From an uncultured Oscillospiraceae bacterium (lineage in GTDB: Bacteria > Bacillota_A > Clostridia > Oscillospirales > Oscillospiraceae), in NCBI GenBank assembly GCA_934589325.1, contig CAKTNU010000018.1:1-14241 (forward strand): a DNA stretch of 14,241 nt, written 5' to 3'. How positions within the stretch are numbered: position 1 is the first letter of the stretch; every line of letters starts with the position of its first letter. Positions 1 through 6,640 of the stretch are shown piece after piece. Position numbers and translations under genes: made by a program. The notes beneath the pieces were generated by a model. It made no database searches and was not told the origin of the DNA. It worked only from the letters and a program-made list of their open reading frames with translations.

Positions 1-864
1 TATTATGTCTGCTTCGGCGGCGCGGCGGTATCCGCTGTGCCGCGGCCGACCGCTCTGCAGAGCATCGGCACGGCCGCGCCGGAGGATTTTCCGTTCTCGG
101 CGCTGGCGAGGACGATGCGCCGTGTGCTGAGCGACTACGGAGAGCGCATACTCGTCCGTTCACCGAATCGCGGCTGCGGTGAGCTGCGCGGCGCAATAAG
201 CGAGTATCTTGCGCGGAGCCGGGGCATAAGCATCAGCCCGGAGAGCATAATCATCGGCTCGGGCGCGGAGTATCTATACGGCCTCGTGGTGCAGCTGCTT
301 GGACGCGGGCGCAGATTTGCGCTGGAGGATCCATGCTATGAGCGCATACGCCAGGTATATGAGGCCAACGGTGCCGAGTGCGAGCTGCTGGATATGGGAC
401 CGGACGGGATACGCAGCGAGGCGCTGCGCGGCTGCTCCGCCGGAGCGCTGCACGTCACGCCGTACAACAGCTTTCCCAGCGGCGTTACGGCTTCCGCCTC
501 CAAGAGGCATGAATATGCGGCATGGGCCGAGCGGCGGGACGCATATATTATTGAGGACGACTACGACTCTGAGTTTGCGGCCGCCGCAAAGCAGGTAGAG
601 ACTATATTCTCCGCCGCACCCGGGCGCGTGATATATATCAACACCTTCACAAAAACGCTCGCGCCGTCGATGCGCATGGGCTACATGCTGCTGCCGGAGC
701 CGCTGCTCGGCGAATATTCCCGCAGGCTTGACTTCTATTCATGCACGGTGCCGGTCTACGAGCAGCTCGTGCTGGCGGAGTTCATAAACAGCGGCAGCTT
801 TGAGCGCTGCATCAACCGCAGACGGCGGAAAATACGTGCACAGAGGCCCGAAAGTCCGGACTGA
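1..864 (+). CDS. MocR/PdxR-type PLP aminotransferase-domain regulator, 5' partial and C-terminally short
   Basis: The frame is open from base 1, so the gene starts upstream of the window; 287 residues are visible. They match the fold-type I aminotransferase domain of MocR (GntR-fused) regulators. The motif IIEDDYDSEF lies near 551-580. The PLP Schiff-base lysine sits in TFTKTLAPSMRMGY with its codon at 652-654, and HVTPYNSFPSGVT is the usual substrate-loop region. The N-terminal winged-helix DNA-binding domain expected in this family would lie outside the window. The odd part is the end: family members normally continue about 80-100 residues past the FERCINRRRRK helix with the small C-terminal subdomain, but this frame stops at 862-864 and no other frame downstream continues the homology. 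It is therefore either a decaying gene or a shortened regulator. It may act on vitamin B6 or amino-acid metabolism genes, but the target cannot be told from here. The family call is firm; functionality is uncertain. Confidence 0.8.
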   Translation, partial: YYVCFGGAAVSAVPRPTALQSIGTAAPEDFPFSALARTMRRVLSDYGERILVRSPNRGCGELRGAISEYLARSRGISISPESIIIGSGAEYLYGLVVQLLGRGRRFALEDPCYERIRQVYEANGAECELLDMGPDGIRSEALRGCSAGALHVTPYNSFPSGVTASASKRHEYAAWAERRDAYIIEDDYDSEFAAAAKQVETIFSAAPGRVIYINTFTKTLAPSMRMGYMLLPEPLLGEYSRRLDFYSCTVPVYEQLVLAEFINSGSFERCINRRRRKIRAQRPESPD

Positions 865-900
865 CAAAAGCTGATTTCGTTATTTTTAACGATATATGTC

Positions 901-929
901 TTGACTTGACGGCCAAAAAGTGGTACATT
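901..929 (+). promoter_or_regulatory. Sigma-A-type promoter for the Gly/Asn-rich lipoprotein gene
   Basis: TTGACT at 901-906 and TACATT at 924-929 are separated by exactly 17 bases, in the gap after the truncated MocR gene. The predicted start is near 936, giving a leader of about 55 nt. A small interrupted hairpin, TATGCC (943-948) with GGCATA (960-965), forms early in that leader. The prediction is from sequence only. Confidence 0.6.
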
Positions 930-990
930 GAACGAGGTAAGATATGCCTGTGATTAACTGGCATAAAAATTATTTTTTAGGGGAGATATC

Positions 991-1530
991 ATGAAGAAGA
1001 AGTATTGGACTCTGCTGATCGTCGGCGTGCTCGTCATCGCTCTGGTCGTGGTTCTGGCTTCCTGCGGCAACTTCAGTGCCAAGGACAAGGATCTCGACGC
1101 AGACGAAGAGACGGAAGAACTCACCGACCTCGACACCGACAATGCCAACACCGGCAGCAAGAACGGCACCGGCTACACCGACGGTAAGTACACCGGCGGC
1201 AATGGCGGCAACGGCGGCTCCACCGGCGGTAACGGCGGAAATTCCGGCAATAACGGAAACTCCGGCAACAACGGCGGTAACGGGAACAACGGCGGTAACG
1301 GCGGCAATTCCGGCAACAATGGCAACTCCGGCAGCGATGGAAACAATGGCGGCAACGGCAGCGACGGTAATAACGGCGGCAACGGCGGAAATTCCGGCAA
1401 CGGCAGCAACGGCAATGATTTTGCCGGCGCCATCAAGGATATCGTTGACGGCAGCAAGCACCACAACGATCACCAAATCATTGACGGTGTGTTTGATCTC
1501 GTCGGCGCTATCGGCGGCCTGATGCCCTGA
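991..1530 (+). CDS. Small Gly/Asn-rich lipoprotein
   Basis: This 179-residue protein is probably exported and lipid-anchored. Residues 1-4 are MKKK, followed by a hydrophobic stretch and a lipobox LASC with Cys25 as the predicted lipidation site, so the mature protein should sit on the outer face of the cytoplasmic membrane. Residues 31-50 are rich in Asp, Glu and Lys. Residues 64-142 are almost entirely Gly, Asn and Ser in short units such as GGN, SGNN and NSG. A small unique C-terminal tail (about 143-179, FAGAIKDIVDG then HHNDH) follows and may be a short amphipathic helix. The start is supported by AGGGGAG at 979-985, five bases before the ATG. It is monocistronic, with its own promoter and terminator. 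No enzymatic domain is recognised. A surface spacer or matrix-like role is only a guess. The composition is biased, but the signal peptide, RBS, promoter and terminator argue for a real gene. Confidence 0.8.
   Translation: MKKKYWTLLIVGVLVIALVVVLASCGNFSAKDKDLDADEETEELTDLDTDNANTGSKNGTGYTDGKYTGGNGGNGGSTGGNGGNSGNNGNSGNNGGNGNNGGNGGNSGNNGNSGSDGNNGGNGSDGNNGGNGGNSGNGSNGNDFAGAIKDIVDGSKHHNDHQIIDGVFDLVGAIGGLMP
1180..1416 (+). repeat. Imperfect Gly/Asn codon repeat tract
   Basis: This is a degenerate in-frame repeat built from GGC/GGT/GGA (Gly) and AAC/AAT (Asn) codons with interspersed Ser. Blocks such as GGCGGAAATTCCGGCAA recur near 1234 and 1384, and a close variant lies near 1299. Third positions vary, so the repetition is stronger at the protein than at the DNA level, suggesting selection on composition. 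The tract opens long spurious frames on both strands. Confidence 0.8.
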
Positions 1531-1553
1531 GCTTCATACATATTCAAAAGCTG

Positions 1554-1587
1554 AAAAATCAGACGGTTTACACCGTCTGATTTTTTT
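1554..1587. terminator. Bidirectional intrinsic terminator between converging genes
   Basis: A perfect 14-bp inverted repeat, AAAAATCAGACGGT (1554-1567) and ACCGTCTGATTTTT (1572-1585), surrounds a TTAC loop. T runs lie on both strands after the GC-rich part. It sits between the lipoprotein stop (1530) and the stop of the minus-strand surface protein (1623), so it serves both genes. Confidence 0.9.
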
Positions 1588-1613
1588 ACCGCCCGGAGAC
1601 TGCTCCGGGCGGT
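1588..1613. terminator. GC-rich hairpin beside the bidirectional terminator
   Basis: ACCGCCCGGAG (1588-1598) pairs with CTCCGGGCGGT (1603-1613) over an ACTG loop. It has no T run of its own in the minus-strand direction; there it is followed by A residues and then by the bidirectional terminator. It probably adds to stopping or stabilises the 3' end of the minus-strand mRNA. Confidence 0.5.
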
Positions 1614-1622
1614 GATCAATTT

Positions 1623-2801
1623 TCAGTGCTTGCCCTGATATCCGCTTCTGCGGTGCTTGTGTCTGCGGCGGCGCCCTGCGCCGTCCGACAGCATCTTTAC
1701 GGCAACGAGAACGATCATCAGGCCGAGTATGCCGAAGATCACGTATTTGAACGCGCCCTCACCTATTTGCAGCCCCTTCCCGGTGTACTCCACCTTGCGG
1801 GTGCCGGTATAGCCGCATACGCTGCATACACCGCGCTCTTCGCCGTCTGCGTCCTTGCTCGCGGCGCGGACAAGCGTCCACTGCATGTCATGCGCGGCAG
1901 CGTCAGCTCTCTCGCCGCAGGCGCAGGCATGCCAGTGCTCATTGTCGTCATATTCCCACGTCTCCGAAAATTCGTGCCGGTGGTTTTCGTCGTCCGGGTC
2001 AGGGGTGGACTGTGTGTTGTCCGAAGCCGTGCTCGGGTTCGGAGTCGGTTCTGCCGTCGGAGCCGGTGTCGGAGTCGCCTTGGCGGGGTCCGCTTTCACG
2101 GTAATGACGGCGCCATAGCTCTCACGGCCGCCGCCGGGATTGCTGAAATATGCAGCCACGCGCCAGCCGTTCATCTCAATGGGGATATTATAGAGATTCA
2201 GCGTCGTCCAGCCGTCGCCGCCGGTGGTCAGGCCGGGGAACTTTTCAACGGCTTGGTCAACGGTATAATAGCTCGTTGCATCGGGATTATATATGCGCCA
2301 GTTGACATTTTCGTAGTACGCGCCGGATGCGGCAAAGGATGCAAAGCCGCCCTCCGTCACGGTCTCGCCCTCCGGATGCTTGTAGATGTCCGGCGTCCAG
2401 ATCGCGGGGGTATAGGCGCGGCGGACAGTCACCTGACTGCCGCTGACGGAGTAGTCGACGGCGGAATTATTCAGATATACCCGTGCGTTGTCCGCCAGAT
2501 AATAGCCCTCGGCGAGCGACACGACTATCTGCACCGTGTAGCTCCCTGTGCCGAAGCTGCCGGAGAACACGGAGCCGTAGGCGTCGTACCACGTGATGCT
2601 CTGTACCGTGCATCCTTGGGTGCTGGAGCTGGCGGTTATATTGCCTGACGGCGTGTAGGCGATAGGCGTTGTCGGCATGGCGACAAGCAGCTTGTCGAGT
2701 GCCGTATCTGCGGATGCCGACGCGGGCAGAACGGCAGTCATACATACGCACAGGCACAGCACAATGAACGCGGTGAGGTATCTTTTCGGTCCTCGGCGCA
2801 T
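1623..2801 (-). CDS. Membrane-anchored surface protein with Ig-like region and Cys/His repeat domain
   Basis: This 392-residue exported protein of unknown function has the following order. A signal peptide covers about 1-31 (MRRGPKR, hydrophobic core, ASASA cleavage region). A beta-rich domain follows at about 35-128 (SLAEGYYLADNARVYLN). An Ig-like domain lies at about 138-236 (HPEGETVTEGGFASFAASG). A Pro/Thr/Asp-rich linker spans about 237-273. A Cys/His module spans about 275-335 (NEHWHACACGER then GVCSVCGYTG), a pattern recurring in surface proteins of gut Firmicutes and possibly metal-binding. One membrane helix at about 352-370 ends with an Arg/Lys/His-rich tail, fixing the C-terminus inside. 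There is no LPXTG motif. The start is set by AGGAGGGAG (complement of 2807-2815), five bases before the ATG. It has its own promoter and a long leader. Architecture is clear; the ligand or partner is unknown. Confidence 0.85.
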   Translation of the reverse strand: MRRGPKRYLTAFIVLCLCVCMTAVLPASASADTALDKLLVAMPTTPIAYTPSGNITASSSTQGCTVQSITWYDAYGSVFSGSFGTGSYTVQIVVSLAEGYYLADNARVYLNNSAVDYSVSGSQVTVRRAYTPAIWTPDIYKHPEGETVTEGGFASFAASGAYYENVNWRIYNPDATSYYTVDQAVEKFPGLTTGGDGWTTLNLYNIPIEMNGWRVAAYFSNPGGGRESYGAVITVKADPAKATPTPAPTAEPTPNPSTASDNTQSTPDPDDENHRHEFSETWEYDDNEHWHACACGERADAAAHDMQWTLVRAASKDADGEERGVCSVCGYTGTRKVEYTGKGLQIGEGAFKYVIFGILGLMIVLVAVKMLSDGAGRRRRHKHRRSGYQGKH

Positions 2802-2994
2802 GGGTACTCCCTCCTTTTGTCTTACGAAGTATTGATCGTCAAGGGGCGGCGCAGTTTTACGCCTGACAGCAGCAGGCCTTCAGACGGTCTTTGCTTTTTG
2901 AGGCGCGGACGAGCTGGCGCACGGCAGCGGGTAAAACGAAGCCGAGCTCTGTTTCAGCCCAGGAAAACCGTGTCTGTCCTTGTTGATCGAAAGT
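2802..2994 (-). promoter_or_regulatory. Long 5' leader of the surface-protein gene
   Basis: The predicted start near 2994 leaves about 190 transcribed bases before the ATG at 2801. I see small inverted repeats here (for example GGCG and CGCC around 2844-2863) but no match to a riboswitch class that I could recognise by eye, including c-di-GMP, cobalamin, TPP and purine types. There is no convincing ORF with a ribosome binding site in either direction. A regulatory RNA role is possible but unproven. Confidence 0.35.
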
Positions 2995-3000
2995 ATATTC

Positions 3001-3029
3001 ATTATATTATTGCATAATTCACCGGTCAA
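3001..3029 (-). promoter_or_regulatory. Sigma-A-type promoter for the surface-protein gene
   Basis: Read on the minus strand, TTGACC (3024-3029) is followed after 17 bases by a consensus TATAAT (3001-3006). It is the best promoter in the 327-bp divergent gap between the surface-protein and thiN genes. Confidence 0.7.
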
Positions 3030-3087
3030 GGAATTTCTTGAAAATCTCGGCTTTTTTAATTTTTTTATTTATATTCCGCGCCGGTGA

Positions 3088-3096
3088 TGCTATAAT
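3088..3096 (+). promoter_or_regulatory. Extended -10 promoter for the thiN-mnmG-mnmA-MATE operon
   Basis: TGCTATAAT at 3088-3096 is a perfect extended -10 element (TGn plus TATAAT). The -35 region about 17 bases upstream is AT-rich with no good TTGACA match, as is usual for extended -10 promoters. The start near 3103 would give a leader of about 26 nt, leaving room for the GGAG at 3117-3120. Confidence 0.6.
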
Positions 3097-3128
3097 ATTT
3101 TATTATTTTGTAAATCGGAGTAATTTTT

Positions 3129-3749
3129 ATGTCCTCTTGCTATATATTTGCCGCCGGGAGCTTTTACGGGCTGACCGATGTGCCCGTTCAGGGCGACCTT
3201 ATCATCGCCGCGGATGCCGGGCTCAAATACTGCCGCGAAGCCGGCATCGTGCCGGACATTATTCTCGGCGATTTCGACTCGCTCGGCGCTGCACCGGATG
3301 GTGACAACGTCATGCGGCTGCCCGTTGAGAAGGACGATACCGACACGATATACGCTATGCGCGTCGGGCTGGAGCGAGGCTTTACGGACTTCGTCATCTA
3401 CGGCGGCACAGGCGGCAGCCGTGCCGACCACACCGTCGCAAACCTTCAGGGGCTGCTGTTTCTGGCCGCACACGGCGCACACTGCCGGATGTACGGCGAC
3501 GGCATTGTCTGGAGCGTGCTGCAGAATGAGAAGATATGCTTTCCCGCCGGCTGCAGCGGCACACTTTCTCTGTTCTGCATGGACGGCGCGGCGCACGGCG
3601 TAACGATAAAGGGACTCAAATATGAGCTGAGCGATGCGGAGCTGCGCTCCGACTTTCCGATAGGGGTGAGCAACTCCTTCACCGGAGAGGCGGCAAGCAT
3701 CGAGGTGCTGGACGGCAGGCTCGTTATGATACACGATATTTTTGAGTGA
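3129..3749 (+). CDS. thiN: Thiamine pyrophosphokinase
   Basis: This 206-residue cytoplasmic enzyme transfers pyrophosphate from ATP to thiamine, giving thiamine diphosphate, the final step of thiamine salvage. Family motifs appear in order: GDFDS at 47-51, KDDTD at 68-72 and GGTGGSRADH at 92-101 (nucleotide and metal binding). They are followed by the C-terminal beta domain with GVSNSF at 179-184, which contacts thiamine. The length is normal for a bacterial single-domain ThiN. GGAG at 3117-3120 precedes the ATG by eight bases. It is the first gene of the operon, and mnmG begins 12 bases after its stop. In many Firmicutes thiN lies near rpe and rsgA; here its partners are tRNA-modification genes. 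No TPP riboswitch was seen in its short leader. Confidence 0.95.
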   Translation: MSSCYIFAAGSFYGLTDVPVQGDLIIAADAGLKYCREAGIVPDIILGDFDSLGAAPDGDNVMRLPVEKDDTDTIYAMRVGLERGFTDFVIYGGTGGSRADHTVANLQGLLFLAAHGAHCRMYGDGIVWSVLQNEKICFPAGCSGTLSLFCMDGAAHGVTIKGLKYELSDAELRSDFPIGVSNSFTGEAASIEVLDGRLVMIHDIFE

Positions 3750-3761
3750 TACGGTGATGCT

Positions 3762-5633
3762 ATGATAAAGTATAATGCGGGAAAATGTGATATTGCCGTT
3801 ATCGGCGCAGGTCATGCGGGGATAGAAGCCGCGCTTGCGGCCGCCCGGCTCGGGCTTGACACTGTGTGCTTCACGGTGAACATGGACAGCGTCGGCAACA
3901 TGCCCTGCAACCCCGCCATCGGCGGCACCGGCAAGGGGCATCTGGTCCGCGAGCTGGACGCGCTCGGCGGCGAGATGGCACGGGCGGCGGACAAGGCCTG
4001 CATACAGTACCGTATGCTCAACCGCGGCAAGGGTCCGGCCGTGCACTCCCTGCGCGCCCAGGCCGACAGACGCCGCTATCAGGAGGTAATGAAGCACACA
4101 CTGGAGCTTCAGGATGATCTTCGCGTCAAGCAGGCCGAGATAGTAGATATCGGCGTTGAAGACGGGCATGTATGCTCAGTCACAACGCACACGGGCGCGG
4201 TCTACGGCTGCAAGGCCGTAATAATCGCGTCGGGTACGTATCTCGACGGACGCACGATAGTCGGCGAGGTGCTGCGCTCCTCGGGGCCTGACGGTCTGGC
4301 CGCGGCGATCCCGCTGGCGGAACGGCTGCGCACGCTGGGGCTGAATATGCGCCGCTTCAAGACCGGTACGCCGCCCAGAGTCAATGCAAGGACAGTCGAT
4401 TTTTCTAAGATGGAGATACAGCGCGGCGACGAGGACCCGGAGCCGTTCTCTTTTTCGACCGAAAGCGCTCCGCGGAACTCCGCCGTCTGCTACCTGACTT
4501 ATACCAATGAGCGCACGCATGAAATAATCCGCGCAAACCTCGGCCGCAGTCCGATATATTCCGGCGTCATCGAGGGGGTAGGCCCTCGATACTGTCCCAG
4601 CATCGAGACAAAGGTAATGACCTTCTCCGATAAGCCGCGGCATCAGCTTTTCATCGAACCGATGGGGCTGAACACCGAGGAGCTGTATATTCAGGGCTTT
4701 TCGTCCTCCATGCCGGAGGAGGTCCAGGTCGAGATGCTCCACAGCGTCGCCGGTCTTGAACACGCGGAGATGACGCGCTGTGCTTATGCGATAGAATACG
4801 ACTGCATCGACCCGACGGAGCTTTACCCGACGCTGGAGACGAAGAAAATCGCCGGACTTTACGGCGCCGGGCAGTTCAACGGCTCCTCTGGCTACGAGGA
4901 GGCGGCGGTACAGGGCTTCGTTGCCGGAGTGAACGCGGCGCTGAAAATACTCGGCCGTGAGCCGCTGATACTCCGCCGCAGCGACGGCTACATCGGCACG
5001 CTTATTGACGACCTTGTGACAAAGGGGACAAACGAGCCTTACCGCATGATGACCTCGCGCAGCGAGTACCGGCTGCTGCACCGGCAGGACAACGCCGACA
5101 AGCGGCTTTCCGGCATCGGACTGCGCATCGGGCTCGTAACGCCTGAACGGTACCGGCGCGTACTGGACAAGTACGCAGCCGTTGACTCGGAGCTGCGCCG
5201 CCTTGAGCGGACACACATCGCCCCGGGTGAAAGGATAAATGCGCTGCTCGCAGAGCGCGGCACCGCCGCGATATCCACCGGCAGCTCCCTCGCGGATCTC
5301 ATACGGCGGCCGCAGATAAGCTACCGCGACCTTGCGGAGTTTGACCATGAACGTCCGGAGCTGCCGCGGGCAGTGACCGAGCAGGCGGAGATAAGCCTTA
5401 AGTACGAGGGCTACATCAAGCGGCAGCTAAAGCAGGTGGAGGAATTTACCCGCATGGAGAACCGTCCACTTCCTGCCGACATCGACTATGACGGGATAGG
5501 CGGCCTGCGGCTCGAGGCGCGGGAGAAGCTCAAAAAGATACGTCCCGAGAACTTCGGTCAGGCAAGCCGCATATCCGGCGTGTCTCCGGCAGATATCTCG
5601 GTGCTGATGATATGGATGGAGGGCGGAAAATGA
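3762..5633 (+). CDS. mnmG: tRNA U34 carboxymethylaminomethyl-modifying FAD enzyme MnmG (GidA)
   Basis: This 623-residue protein is of full family length. With MnmE it installs the (carboxymethyl)aminomethyl group at C5 of the wobble uridine of certain tRNAs, using FAD, NADH and methylene-tetrahydrofolate. Visible features are the FAD dinucleotide fold GAGHAG at 15-20, MPCNPAIGGTGKGHLVREL in the family signature, RYCPSIETK with the conserved Cys, GQFNGSSGYEEAAVQG, and a C-terminal helical region with the KYEGYIKRQ motif used for MnmE/tRNA contact. The ATG follows the thiN stop by 12 bases with only a weak GGTG (3753-3756), suggesting coupling to thiN translation. In many Firmicutes mnmG follows mnmE; mnmE is not in this window. 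Its 3' end overlaps the next gene in an ATGA. Confidence 0.97.
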   Translation: MIKYNAGKCDIAVIGAGHAGIEAALAAARLGLDTVCFTVNMDSVGNMPCNPAIGGTGKGHLVRELDALGGEMARAADKACIQYRMLNRGKGPAVHSLRAQADRRRYQEVMKHTLELQDDLRVKQAEIVDIGVEDGHVCSVTTHTGAVYGCKAVIIASGTYLDGRTIVGEVLRSSGPDGLAAAIPLAERLRTLGLNMRRFKTGTPPRVNARTVDFSKMEIQRGDEDPEPFSFSTESAPRNSAVCYLTYTNERTHEIIRANLGRSPIYSGVIEGVGPRYCPSIETKVMTFSDKPRHQLFIEPMGLNTEELYIQGFSSSMPEEVQVEMLHSVAGLEHAEMTRCAYAIEYDCIDPTELYPTLETKKIAGLYGAGQFNGSSGYEEAAVQGFVAGVNAALKILGREPLILRRSDGYIGTLIDDLVTKGTNEPYRMMTSRSEYRLLHRQDNADKRLSGIGLRIGLVTPERYRRVLDKYAAVDSELRRLERTHIAPGERINALLAERGTAAISTGSSLADLIRRPQISYRDLAEFDHERPELPRAVTEQAEISLKYEGYIKRQLKQVEEFTRMENRPLPADIDYDGIGGLRLEAREKLKKIRPENFGQASRISGVSPADISVLMIWMEGGK

Positions 5634-6625
5634 GCAGGATCGTTCTCGGTTTTTCCGGCGGAGTGGACTCCGCCGTGTCGACAATGCTGCTGAAAAATGC
5701 GGGGCACGAGGTCTTCGGGCTGTACATGGACAACGCCGACGAAGCGGCGCGCAGATGTGCGGAGGACGCGGCAGAGTTCATCGGCATCCCGCTCACAGTG
5801 CTGGACGTAAAAGCGGAGCTTGAGGAAAACGTCTGCCGCCCCTTTACCGAGTCATATCTGCGCGGCGAGACGCCGAATCCGTGCATCATCTGCAACCCGA
5901 GCACTAAATTCAAAAATCTGATCGCCGAGGCCGACAGGCTCGGCGCAGACTTCGTCGCCACAGGTCACTACGCCCGGACGGAAAACGGCCGTCTGATGAA
6001 GGGCATGCCCGCCAACGACCAGAGCTATATGCTCTGCCGTCTGACCCGTGCGCAGGTACGGCGGGCAATATTCCCGCTCGGCGGCTTTGAAAAGGCGCAG
6101 GTGCGCGCAATGGCCGAGGATTTCGGCCTGCCCGTTGCGCACAAGCCGGACAGTATGGAGATATGCTTCATTCCGGACAAGGATTATATCGGCTGGATAT
6201 CCCGCCGCACGGCGCTGCCGCCGGAGGGCAGCTTTATATTCCGCGGCGAGGTCGTCGGCCGGCATAACGGCATACACCGCTACACAGTCGGTCAGCGCCG
6301 TCCCGGGCTTATTGACGGGCGCAAGGTATATATCTCCCGAATAAACGCCGCCGACAACACTATAGAGCTGGCGCTGTGGGAGGATCTGTTCAAAACTGAG
6401 GTCAGCGCACGCGATTTCAACTGGCTCATCGACCGGCCCGACGCGCCGATACGCGCAAACGTCCGTGTGCGGCACACGAAGTGGGAGACGCCGCAGTGTA
6501 CCGTCTACCCCGAGGGGGACGGCGTGAGGATAGTCTGCGACGAACCGGTGCGCGCCCCTGCTGCCGGGCAGTCTGCCGTACTGTATGACGGGGAATACGT
6601 CCTCGGCGGAGGATTCATAGTTTAG
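5630..6625 (+). CDS. mnmA: tRNA-specific 2-thiouridylase MnmA, paralog 1 (mnmG-linked)
   Basis: This 331-residue enzyme activates C2 of U34 with ATP and replaces oxygen with sulfur to form s2U34. It has the PP-loop FSGGVDS (8-14), the CxxC-containing NPCIICN with Cys88 at the first catalytic position, TGHYAR, and the second catalytic Cys179 in DSMEICFIPD. The C-terminal barrel carries YTVGQRRPG and ends VLYDGEYVLGGGFI. I chose ATG 5630 rather than the earlier in-frame ATG at 5612. The later start puts MSRIVLGFSGG in the usual family position, has a GGAGGGCGGA ribosome site before it, and overlaps the mnmG stop as ATGA, a typical coupled start. Linkage with mnmG is sensible because both act on U34. 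A second full MnmA occurs at 11041-12114. This copy is shorter, with a smaller segment between the PP-loop and the CxxC, so some division of labour is possible. Confidence 0.93.
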   Translation: MSRIVLGFSGGVDSAVSTMLLKNAGHEVFGLYMDNADEAARRCAEDAAEFIGIPLTVLDVKAELEENVCRPFTESYLRGETPNPCIICNPSTKFKNLIAEADRLGADFVATGHYARTENGRLMKGMPANDQSYMLCRLTRAQVRRAIFPLGGFEKAQVRAMAEDFGLPVAHKPDSMEICFIPDKDYIGWISRRTALPPEGSFIFRGEVVGRHNGIHRYTVGQRRPGLIDGRKVYISRINAADNTIELALWEDLFKTEVSARDFNWLIDRPDAPIRANVRVRHTKWETPQCTVYPEGDGVRIVCDEPVRAPAAGQSAVLYDGEYVLGGGFIV

Positions 6626-6640
6626 ATCTGGTGAAAAGCA

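Noticed and set aside
865..948. Frameshifted continuation of the MocR gene
   Set aside because: The alternate frame runs to about 952 but does not resemble the family's C-terminal subdomain and overlaps a good promoter.
970..1476. Minus-strand Ala/Val-rich frame opposite the lipoprotein
   Set aside because: It is the complement of the Gly/Asn repeat. The plus-strand gene has promoter, RBS, lipobox and terminator; this one has none.
2817..3304. Short plus-strand frames in and near the divergent gap (2817-3017 and 3038-3304)
   Set aside because: No ribosome site or homology. The first lies in the minus-strand leader and promoter, and the second overlaps thiN in another frame.
4176..5348. Minus-strand open frame of 390 codons opposite mnmG
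   Set aside because: It is a shadow of the mnmG codon pattern with no recognisable protein features or ribosome site.
5612..5629. Upstream ATG start for the first mnmA, adding six residues
   Set aside because: The ATGA overlap at 5630-5633 and the GGAGGGCGGA before it favour the later start, which also gives the normal distance to SGGVDS.
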